Shown here piece by piece: positions 13,780 through 20,132 of a stretch of DNA of 20,132 nucleotides. Made by a program: the position numbers and the translations under genes. Location: positions 1-20,132 of the forward strand of contig JAMCQY010000007.1 in NCBI GenBank assembly GCA_023381945.1, read 5' to 3'. This DNA is from Deltaproteobacteria bacterium. GTDB lineage: Bacteria > Desulfobacterota > Desulfobaccia > Desulfobaccales > 0-14-0-80-60-11. Numbering within the stretch: position 1 is the first letter of the stretch; every line of letters starts with the position of its first letter. The notes under the pieces are model-generated. The model saw only the letters and a list, made by a program, of their open reading frames with translations. It did not search any database and had not been told where the DNA came from.

Positions 13780-14730
13780 ATGCTCTGGACTATCGGAGTC
13801 GCCGTTTTCATAGCAATGTTCCTCTTAACCTATGGCCTGACGTCATCCTTGACCAGTTGGAGACGCGTAAAGGCTCGGGCCGGTGAACTGGGAACTATGT
13901 CCGAGACTTCTATTCTGAGCCCCCAAGGTAAGCCTTCCATCTTCAAATCATGGTCAGTGGAGTGGCTGGCTTACTCGGGAGAGTGGGCTTTACCAAATAT
14001 GGATAAGGTCTCGGAAATGCGGCAAAGCCTGATCCTGGCAGGGTATCGGCATCCCAAAGCTCCCGCGGTCTATTTCGGGTTCCGCATAGTCACCGCCTTT
14101 GTCTTAACCTTCTCTCTGATCCTTTATTTTGTTATCCGGGAGAGTGCCGCCCCCATCAATTTCCTGATGGCTTTCTGTATAGGGCTGGCTGGCTTTCATC
14201 TTCCGGCCAGTCTTCTGAGAATTAAGATGAAAAACCGGCAGGAACGTCTGGATAAGGCGCTGCCGGATATTCTGGATATGTTCGTCATTTCCATGGACGC
14301 CGGCCTCTCCTTAAATGCCGCCCTGCACCGGGTGGCGGAGGAAACTCGCGGGGTCTTCCAGGAATTCTACGAGGAACTGCAGATCACTGCAGCGGAGATC
14401 CGCACCGGCATTACCTGGGATGAGGCCTTCGACAATCTGGCCAAACGCACGGGGGTGCAAAGCATCAGATCAATGGTCGGACTGATGATTCAGTCCAGCA
14501 AGTTGGGGGGCAGCGTTGGCGACGCCTTGCGGCATCACGGTGAATTTACCCGCACCCAGCGGCTCCTGCGGGCTGAGGAAAAGGCGGCCAAGCTGCCGGT
14601 GAAAATGGTCATTCCCATGATCTTTTGCATCTTCCCTGCCATCATCATCGTGGTGGTCGGCCCGGGGTTGATCCATATCTTCGATACCTTCATAAAAAAC
14701 GGCCTTTTCTCGGGCGGCTTCAAATTTTAA
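13780..14730 (+). CDS. tadC: TadC inner-membrane platform protein
   Basis: 316 aa. N-terminal membrane helix (about 3-22), two helices around 97-145, and a C-terminal helix near 285-305. F domain at about 150-285 (LDKALPDILDMFVISMDAGLSLNAALHRVAEE, QSSKLGGSVGDALR). It is the usual partner of TadB and follows it by 22 nt, with GGGAGA before the start. Nothing unusual is seen. Confidence 0.93.
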   Translation: MLWTIGVAVFIAMFLLTYGLTSSLTSWRRVKARAGELGTMSETSILSPQGKPSIFKSWSVEWLAYSGEWALPNMDKVSEMRQSLILAGYRHPKAPAVYFGFRIVTAFVLTFSLILYFVIRESAAPINFLMAFCIGLAGFHLPASLLRIKMKNRQERLDKALPDILDMFVISMDAGLSLNAALHRVAEETRGVFQEFYEELQITAAEIRTGITWDEAFDNLAKRTGVQSIRSMVGLMIQSSKLGGSVGDALRHHGEFTRTQRLLRAEEKAAKLPVKMVIPMIFCIFPAIIIVVVGPGLIHIFDTFIKNGLFSGGFKF

Positions 14731-14742
14731 GGGGATCATGCC

Positions 14743-15888
14743 ATGGACAGAACATCTCGCTTTTGGAAGGATACCAGCGGTTCCATAACCGCCCTGACAG
14801 CCGTCCTGCTGATCGCCTTCGTGGGGGCCCTGGCCTTCGTAGTCGACCTGGGACATCTGCACATTGTCCAGAACGAACTCCGGAACGCCGCGGACGACTG
14901 TGCCCTGCGCGGGGCTCGGGCTTTTCTCCCACAGGACATCACTGGAATGACCGCCCCGCCGTCTTCTGATTGGATGAAAAATAATGCTGAGACTCAGGCC
15001 AGTCTGGCGATAGCGGATAATAATTCGGATAAAGGGATAAAGGCCAACCCCGCTCTCAAAGACTTGCCTGTCGCTGATATGACGGTGGGCGTCTGGAATT
15101 TCGCCACGAGGACAATGATGGCCTGGCAATGGCCTCCCGACGCGGCCTATTGGGGAAAGATGGTCGGCCCGGGCATCAGCCTGCCGGTCAAGAGAACGGA
15201 TTCCTATAATGATGGCCCGGTGCGTATGTCGTTGGCCAGCTTCCTGGGGAAAGACGAGGTCTCGGTGAAAACCACAGCCACCGCGGCATTGACCCCCAAA
15301 GGAGGCACGATGCCAGGGGCCCCGACCTTGCCATTCGGCACCTGGGGTGACCTGCTCACCGGAATCGGACAAATTCTTCACGGGACGTTTAAAAAAGATG
15401 GTACGGATACCATGGGCTGGACCAATCTCGACCCCGCTGATACGAATCCCAACGCCAGTGAGCTCAAGAAAATGATTAATGATGCCACCGGCAGGTACAC
15501 CCCAGACTGCCCCACCGGATCAAGTGTAGGCATTCAAAACGGGGTGGCCTCATCGGTTATTCAAAACATGATAGCCCCTAACAACCGGTTTGGATTGGCT
15601 CCCTCACTGACGAATCCTGATATTTACGTGCCAACGGGAACCAACGCCGCCGGCGTACCTTACGCAGATGTGGTCTACGAAATGCCGGTTTTCCAAGATA
15701 ACGGCAGTGGCGATAAATTCAACCAAAGCGCCGTAGTCGGTGCTGTTCCCATAAAAATTGTGCAGGTCCAGGGTCCGCCCAGCAACACGATAGATGTGCA
15801 AATCGTGGGCGGGAATTATGTCTCTCCCGGTTATGGCGGTGGGCTCTGGTATGGAATTCTGTCGCCCCAACCGTTTCTGGTGCAATAA
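14743..15888 (+). CDS. tadG: TadG-like pilus protein
   Basis: 381 aa. The start DTSGSITALTAVLLIAFVGALAFVVDLGHLHIVQNELRNAADDCALRGARA is the TadG-type N-terminal domain: a short basic leader, one membrane helix (about 16-35) and a conserved Ala/Asn-rich segment. The remaining 300 residues are a secreted domain without recognised motifs and no von Willebrand MIDAS motif, which longer TadG proteins often carry. AAGGGGAT precedes ATG 14743. It is the last clear gene of the tad set. The C-terminal part is Gly/Pro/Asn-rich and probably a surface or periplasmic adhesin-like portion (inference). Confidence 0.82.
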   Translation: MDRTSRFWKDTSGSITALTAVLLIAFVGALAFVVDLGHLHIVQNELRNAADDCALRGARAFLPQDITGMTAPPSSDWMKNNAETQASLAIADNNSDKGIKANPALKDLPVADMTVGVWNFATRTMMAWQWPPDAAYWGKMVGPGISLPVKRTDSYNDGPVRMSLASFLGKDEVSVKTTATAALTPKGGTMPGAPTLPFGTWGDLLTGIGQILHGTFKKDGTDTMGWTNLDPADTNPNASELKKMINDATGRYTPDCPTGSSVGIQNGVASSVIQNMIAPNNRFGLAPSLTNPDIYVPTGTNAAGVPYADVVYEMPVFQDNGSGDKFNQSAVVGAVPIKIVQVQGPPSNTIDVQIVGGNYVSPGYGGGLWYGILSPQPFLVQ

Positions 15889-15984
15889 CCCTGGCTGGAT
15901 GCTGGGGATATTTAAAAGGACTTTGCGGCGCCACACCGTATTTGAGTACTGATACAGTCTTCCAGGAGATGACATGGAAAGATT

Positions 15985-16119
15985 ATGTGGTGGCCAGTGG
16001 ATTTCATCCTTAATAGTTATAGCGCTATCTCCCAGTACCTTAACGAACCTGTACCCGTTTTGGTTATCGCGGGATCGCTGCTCGTAGCCTCGCTGATCTT
16101 GTTGCATCAAAGGCACTGA
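15985..16119 (+). CDS. Possible 44-aa membrane protein coupled to the ATPase gene
   Basis: Starts MWWPVDFILNSYSAISQYL and has one C-terminal hydrophobic helix (VPVLVIAGSLLVASLILLH). Its TGA overlaps the ATG of the next gene (TGATG at 16117-16121), a classic coupling arrangement, which is the main support. The ribosome-binding site is poor (GGAAAG 3 nt before ATG). A different frame from ATG 15974 has a better site (AGGAG, 15963-15967) but gives 37 residues ending at 16087. One of the two may be translated. Confidence 0.4.
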   Translation: MWWPVDFILNSYSAISQYLNEPVPVLVIAGSLLVASLILLHQRH

Positions 16120-17627
16120 TGATTCGAAAGGGACAGCCAACTCCAAATTATGAGGTTAAAGCCGTGAACTTAGCCAAACGACTACTCCAAGCTGAAGCGG
16201 TATCACAGGAGCAACTCAGTCAGGCGCTCCATCGCCAAAAGAAGTTCAGGGGGTTTCTGGCGGACCATCTCATTGCCCTGGGCATCCTGAAAGCCGCGGA
16301 AGTGGCGGAGTTCATCCCTCCCTATCCCCTGGTGCCGCAAACTTTTGACGAGATCGGGCTGCCGGAGAATTTTCTGGCGCAGTTGCTCTTAAAGCATGCC
16401 TTTTTCCGCTATACCTTTACCGCCCGGGAAATGGCGGAAGCCTTGGCTATCCCCGAACACCTGGTGGACGTGCTCATTGAATATCTTCAGCAACAAAAGT
16501 ATGTGGACATCAGTCCCCGGGACGCGCTGACCCGAACCCCGCTGCACCTGGCGACGGATATCCGGTACACCCTCTCCAACTCCGGGAAAGAAAGCGCGGG
16601 GCAGCAGTTGGAATTCAACAGCTACGTGGGCGCCGTACCCGTCACCCTGGAAGACTATTGGGATTGGGTGGAAGCTCAATCCATTCAGAAGGTGCATATA
16701 ACGGCAGCGCGTCTCCACGAGGCCTTCAAAGACTACGTAATACCCCAAGGACTGTTTAATGAAATTCAGCCGGCCATTGCCAGTGGCCGCTCCATCTTCC
16801 TCTTCGGTCCATCCGGCAACGGCAAAACCGCCCTGGCCAGATGCATCGGAGAAATCTTCGAAGACACGGTTTACGTCCCCCATGCTCTTTATGTTCATGG
16901 CCAAATCATTCGCATATTTGATGAATTCGTGCACGAACCCCAGATTCCCACTGCTCCCCTCAAGGGACAGGATGCCCGCTGGATCCAATGCCGCCGCCCG
17001 GTGGTGATCGCCGGCGGCGAGATGACCGAAGCCGCGTTGGAGCCTAAATACAACCCGGTCTCCAAGTATTACGAAGCGCCCCACCAGGTCCAGGCGAATA
17101 ACGGCGTGTTTATCATTGACGATTTTGGGCGCCAGAAAATCTCACCGCAAAAACTCTTAAACCGTTGGATGTATCCCCTGGAGGGCCGCCAGGATTTCTG
17201 CAGCCTGCATACGGGGCAGCAGTTCGCCGTCCCCTTCGATGAGTTGATCATCTTCTGCACCAATCTCGATCCTTATGCGCTGGCTGATGAGGCCTTTCTG
17301 CGCCGGATTCGCCATAAAGTCTTTATCGGCGAGGTTTCCCAGGAGCAGTACCTGGAAATTTTCCGTCGTGCCTGTGACCAGTATGGGGTGAATTTTGATG
17401 GGCCGGCAATCCAGGAGATGATTGAGAAATATTATATTCAGGGCGGGCGGCCCTTCCGGGCTTGTCACCCCAGAGATTTGATCGAAAATCTGAGCGATCG
17501 CGCCAGATCGTTGGGGCAGGGACCACAACTTACTTTCCAGGCCATGGATCTGGCCTGTCAGAGCTACTTCATCAAAAGCCGCGGAATTATTGATCACGAT
17601 AAGGACAACTGGCCGGCACGGGCATAG
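16119..17627 (+). CDS. AAA+ ATPase with GspE/MshEN-like N-domain
   Basis: 502 aa. Residues about 17-62 (NLAKRLLQAEAVSQEQLSQA then LHRQKKFRGFLADHLIALGI) match the repeat pattern of the GspE/MshE N-terminal domain, which in MshE binds c-di-GMP. Residues about 90-135 look like a winged helix (REMAEALAIPEHLVDVLIEYLQQQKYVDI). The AAA+ core has Walker A GPSGNGKT (about 230-237), a Walker B VFIIDDFGR (about 331-339), a sensor-like FCTNLDP and an Arg-rich FLRRIRHK. The core is not the GspE/PilT type but closer to MoxR/dynein-like or IstB/DnaA-like P-loop ATPases; I cannot name the subfamily. It lies just after the tad genes, so it probably couples pilus or surface state to an unknown remodelling task. 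Confidence 0.75.
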   Translation: MIRKGQPTPNYEVKAVNLAKRLLQAEAVSQEQLSQALHRQKKFRGFLADHLIALGILKAAEVAEFIPPYPLVPQTFDEIGLPENFLAQLLLKHAFFRYTFTAREMAEALAIPEHLVDVLIEYLQQQKYVDISPRDALTRTPLHLATDIRYTLSNSGKESAGQQLEFNSYVGAVPVTLEDYWDWVEAQSIQKVHITAARLHEAFKDYVIPQGLFNEIQPAIASGRSIFLFGPSGNGKTALARCIGEIFEDTVYVPHALYVHGQIIRIFDEFVHEPQIPTAPLKGQDARWIQCRRPVVIAGGEMTEAALEPKYNPVSKYYEAPHQVQANNGVFIIDDFGRQKISPQKLLNRWMYPLEGRQDFCSLHTGQQFAVPFDELIIFCTNLDPYALADEAFLRRIRHKVFIGEVSQEQYLEIFRRACDQYGVNFDGPAIQEMIEKYYIQGGRPFRACHPRDLIENLSDRARSLGQGPQLTFQAMDLACQSYFIKSRGIIDHDKDNWPARA

Positions 17628-17787
17628 GAGCGTCAGTAACGTAAAATTTCTGACCTGGGAGAACTGATTGAGGACAAGGAGTAAGTTGGTGGAAAACCAA
17701 GCGGCGCCTTCCGGAGGACTTGGGGGGGCATGAAAATCTCCTCGTCCTGGCAGTTCCTTACGGTCGAGGAAAATTTAGCGAGCCGAG

Positions 17788-18795
17788 ATGAAGAGATTAA
17801 GTGCCCACAAAAAAAGGGATGTCAATCATTCCGGTGAGGACATTCCGGGGATGGTCGGCACCTCTCCAAAAATGAAGCAGATATTTAAGCTGATCCGCCT
17901 AGCTGCCCAAACAGATGTCCCCGTTCTCCTTACAGGTGCGCCGGGCACCGGCAAAGAGACCGCGGCAAGAGCAATCCACCGGCAAAGCAGGTTTGCCGCC
18001 GGACCGTTCGTTATCGTCGATTGCGCCGCTATCCGGCCGGAATCTTTAGAGGGGGAATTTTTCGGCCATAAAAGCCGCGCCCATCCGCACCAGCTATCTC
18101 TGGAAGGCAAAGTGGAGATGGCCAATGGAGGGACCCTGTTCATTAAAGAGGTGGAAAGCCTGCCATGGTCGTTTCAAGGAGATCTGTTGCGGTTCCTGGG
18201 CGATTTCACCTTCAGGCGGGTGGGAGATAGGATCCCGCGGACTGCGGAATTTCGCCTGACCTCGGCACTGAGCGGTGATGCCGAACAATTAGTGCTCCAG
18301 GGCCGGTTAAGGCCTGAATTGCACCAAAAGTTAAAAGGTCTGTCGCTGGAGCTTCCGGTTCTAAAAGATCGCGGGATTGACATGTGGCTGATGGCCAAGG
18401 CGCTTCTGAAAAGGTATGCCGCCAAAGAAGCCAAGAAAATTTTGGGGTTCTCCGAACAAGCCAAAAAGATAATCTTGACCTATGACTGGCCTGGGAACAT
18501 CAATGAATTGGACAGTTGCATCCGCCGGGCGGTGGTGATGTCCGAGAAACCATGGATAAGCCTGAAAGATTTAGCCCTATCAAACACCATGCTGCCCCCG
18601 GCTATAAACCTGGGGTTAGAAAAGGTTATGAGCCAATTTGAGGAACAACTGATTGCTGCAGCCTTCTTCCGCGCTGGAGGGAATGTGGCTAAGGCGGCTC
18701 GAGACTTAAAAGTTAGTCAATCGGCTATGCGGCACCTGTTAAAAAAATACGCCATTTTCGAAGGACGGTCTCAGGGAGGAGCACGGCCAAGTTGA
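17788..18795 (+). CDS. Degenerate sigma-54 activator-like protein (pseudo-AAA+)
   Basis: 335 aa, same layout as the activator at 4001 (no sensor domain, AAA+ core, Fis-type HTH at about 300-325). Walker A is kept (GAPGTGKE, 50-57). The sigma-54 loop GAFTGA is replaced by RAHPHQ (97-102) with one residue deleted nearby; Walker B Asp is Lys120 (FIKEVE for FLDEIGE); sensor I TNR is lost (TSALSG); the second arginine finger is Lys181; sensor II WPGNVREL is WPGNINEL. It should bind ATP and DNA but not hydrolyse ATP or engage sigma-54. The frame is intact, with no stop or frameshift over 1 kb, so it is probably functional, e.g. as an antagonist or mixed-oligomer partner. ATG 17788 has a weak RBS. 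Confidence 0.85.
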   Translation: MKRLSAHKKRDVNHSGEDIPGMVGTSPKMKQIFKLIRLAAQTDVPVLLTGAPGTGKETAARAIHRQSRFAAGPFVIVDCAAIRPESLEGEFFGHKSRAHPHQLSLEGKVEMANGGTLFIKEVESLPWSFQGDLLRFLGDFTFRRVGDRIPRTAEFRLTSALSGDAEQLVLQGRLRPELHQKLKGLSLELPVLKDRGIDMWLMAKALLKRYAAKEAKKILGFSEQAKKIILTYDWPGNINELDSCIRRAVVMSEKPWISLKDLALSNTMLPPAINLGLEKVMSQFEEQLIAAAFFRAGGNVAKAARDLKVSQSAMRHLLKKYAIFEGRSQGGARPS

Positions 18796-19148
18796 TGATC
18801 ATGGCGCCAAGAGTTGGCTGATGCAACCAAACGTCATCGGTGTAATATTTATCTATCAAATTAAATATGATACGTTAAAAGAAGGCACCTTGGCTTGACA
18901 AGGCCGGGATTTCAGATAAAATTTCCGCAACGCAAAAATATCAAATCTAATTTTTTGGGTCTTTTGGGTGCCACCCCTCCTGTTGTTCTGCCTCTTTAAA
19001 GAAATGCTGATTCCCGGTAACCCTGTTCCTACGCCCCATTAAAAGATCTGCCGTTATCCCCCACGAAAGAGGAAAATGCGGGGGTGAGGTGCGTCCTGGT
19101 CAAAGGATGTGCCTCTAAGTATCATATCAACTTTAAAAGAAAAGGTTT
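18796..19148. other. Promoter and leader region of the NlpC/P60 gene
   Basis: No gene seen. It holds a sigma-70 promoter at 18895-18922 and a leader of about 220 nt. In the leader, CCCCC (19059-19063) can pair with GGGGG (19080-19084), closing a 16-nt loop; a smaller GGGTGCCACCC hairpin lies at 18966-18976. I could not match it to a known riboswitch such as ydaO/c-di-AMP. Confidence 0.45.
18895..18922 (+). promoter_or_regulatory. Sigma-70 promoter for the NlpC/P60 gene
   Basis: TTGACA (18895-18900), 16-nt spacer, TAAAAT (18917-18922). A perfect -35 and a 5/6 -10 box. Transcription would begin near 18929, giving a long leader before ATG 19149. Confidence 0.7.
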
Positions 19149-19763
19149 ATGGTAAAAAGTCTACTCTGCGGTATTCTATTAAATTTGGTTACAATTTTCT
19201 CAACCAATATAGGTCAAACAGTCCTTTCCCCCGTGTCGGGACCTTCCGTATCACCCTCAATTTGGGAAACGACTGATCTGTCGCCGCTCACGTCCCGGCG
19301 GTATAACCGCTTTGAGCCGCAAACCCTGCCTGGTTGGCTTTGTGAAGAGGCGCATACCTTTCTAAAAACCCCTTACCGCTGGGGCGGTTCTTTGCTGACC
19401 GGCAAGGGCACCGACTGCTCCGGCTTTGTACAGTATCTTTTCCGCGAAGCCGATATTTACCTGCCTCGAGTCAGCGCGGCGCAGGCAAAGGAGGGCAGCG
19501 TGGCGGCCTATTCCATGGATTTTTCCAGGCTGGAGGCGGGGGACCTCCTTTTTTTTAGAAGCAAGAAAAGGCGTATCGCCCATGTGGGCATCTACCTGGG
19601 AGAGGCAAAAATGATCCATGCCGCCAGAGGTAGCCAAGGTGTAACTGTGTCAGATTTAAACCGATCTTATTATCAAAAAAACTTTGTAGTGGCCAAAAGA
19701 CTCTTCTCAACGCCCGATCTTCCCCGGCGTCAGACGGAAAATTTTTACCGGGCCCGAAATTGA
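19149..19763 (+). CDS. NlpC/P60 cell-wall endopeptidase
   Basis: 204 aa. An N-terminal hydrophobic signal (about 4-20) indicates export. The catalytic domain occupies about 60-190: YRWGG then GTDCSGFVQYLF with nucleophile Cys90, GDLLFF, HVGIYLG with His145, and MIHAARG, where His157 could supply the third residue. NlpC/P60 enzymes cut gamma-D-Glu-diaminopimelate bonds of peptidoglycan stem peptides. No SH3b or LysM domain is present; residues 21-60 are a low-complexity linker. AAAAGG lies shortly before ATG 19149. It is read from its own promoter and not linked to the tad operon, although local wall opening would suit a trans-envelope machine. Confidence 0.9.
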   Translation: MVKSLLCGILLNLVTIFSTNIGQTVLSPVSGPSVSPSIWETTDLSPLTSRRYNRFEPQTLPGWLCEEAHTFLKTPYRWGGSLLTGKGTDCSGFVQYLFREADIYLPRVSAAQAKEGSVAAYSMDFSRLEAGDLLFFRSKKRRIAHVGIYLGEAKMIHAARGSQGVTVSDLNRSYYQKNFVVAKRLFSTPDLPRRQTENFYRARN

Positions 19764-19877
19764 ATTAAAAAACCCCGAAGGACGGGACTGCCGATAGCGC
19801 TAGCCTCTTTCGCCTGCCCCCTTCTGATTTAATGTGCCAACTTTATCCAAACTAAGTTTAAGATTTAATGACGGGAA

Positions 19878-20132
19878 CTAACTGAGATCCAAAACACGGC
19901 TCGCCTTTCCCCGGTGTTTGGGGATAGAGGGGTTGAACCAGAAGAGATTGCGGCCGCGGGTTAAGTTGACGTCGTCGATGGGGTGCCAGCGGCCTTTGCG
20001 CAGGGAGGCGGCCTGGTAGCCCAAAGGCCTCAGGAAAGACTGGATAGCCGCCTTGGAGGCGCCGGCGGCCACCAGGTTCTTCTCTTCCATCTCCACCAAC
20101 AGTAAGGGGCGGGATTCGGTCAGAATATCCAA
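19878..20132 (-). CDS. FkbM-like methyltransferase, C-terminal part (runs off window)
   Basis: The last 84 codons of a gene entering from the right edge. The pattern PLLLVEMEEKNL (Ile/Val-Glu-x-Glu segment), then IQSFLRPLGYQA and a terminal NLFWFNPS, fits the C-terminus of FkbM-family S-adenosylmethionine methyltransferases, which O-methylate sugars and polyketides. The SAM-binding part is outside the window, so this is moderate confidence. It converges on the NlpC/P60 gene. A decayed relative of its end lies at 3305-3420. Confidence 0.6.
   Translation of the reverse strand: MDILTESRPLLLVEMEEKNLVAAGASKAAIQSFLRPLGYQAASLRKGRWHPIDDVNLTRGRNLFWFNPSIPKHRGKASRVLDLS

Noticed and set aside
17730..17837. 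35-codon frame overlapping the start of the degenerate activator
   Set aside because: G-rich sequence before it looks like a ribosome-binding site, but it overlaps a clear gene by 50 nt in another frame and has no features.
1..20132. CRISPR arrays, tRNA and rRNA genes
   Set aside because: No regularly spaced direct repeats and no tRNA- or rRNA-like sequence were recognised on reading either strand.

Overview
This window is from a Gram-negative, sigma-54-rich bacterium, most likely a Desulfobacterota (deltaproteobacterial) anaerobe. The evidence is the mix of sigma-54 activators, a Tad/Flp pilus locus, and a corrinoid protein of the MtrA type with a DUF4346 domain. This assignment rests on gene content only; there is no rRNA or tRNA in the window.

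Layout. 1-32: end of an upstream gene. 95-481: DksA/TraR-type zinc-finger protein, followed by a strong terminator hairpin. 702-3292: tight four-gene operon on the + strand, made of an ArsR-type repressor, an MtrA/DUF4346 corrinoid protein with Cys clusters, a membrane-anchored OB-fold-like protein and a Cys-rich membrane protein. 3293-4000: gene-poor stretch with a decayed fragment related to the FkbM methyltransferase found at the right edge, and a second copy of the 482-540 terminator hairpin. 4001-5020: stand-alone sigma-54 activator. 5184-5717: prepilin peptidase (TadV/CpaA). 5718-6240: a 141-bp MITE-like element, nested AT-rich palindromes and a candidate sigma-54 promoter. 6241-7602: sigma-54 activator with a degenerate receiver. 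7603-8115: regulatory region with TGTAACA palindromes and a near-perfect -24/-12 promoter. 8116-15888: the Tad pilus operon (flp, flp-like, tadE, cpaB, cpaE/tadZ, cpaF/tadA, tadB, tadC, tadG-like). 15985-17627: a possible tiny membrane protein coupled to a GspE/MshEN-N-domain + AAA+ ATPase. 17788-18795: a sigma-54-activator-like protein that has lost GAFTGA and several catalytic residues. 19149-19763: NlpC/P60 cell-wall hydrolase. 19878 to the edge, - strand: C-terminal part of an FkbM-like methyltransferase.

How it fits together. The pilus genes read as one transcription unit started by a sigma-54 promoter at 8059-8074, with enhancer-like palindromes 90-240 bp upstream. Three sigma-54-activator family proteins surround the locus: one with no sensor domain, one with a pseudo-receiver lacking the phosphoacceptor Asp, and one apparently unable to hydrolyse ATP or contact sigma-54. 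I infer a dedicated control circuit in which the degenerate protein could modulate the competent ones. The locus lacks the outer-membrane secretin (RcpA/CpaC) and TadD, so these must be elsewhere or absent. The ArsR/MtrA operon is a separate system, probably concerned with corrinoid-linked chemistry of a metal, metalloid or methyl group; its substrate cannot be read from the sequence.
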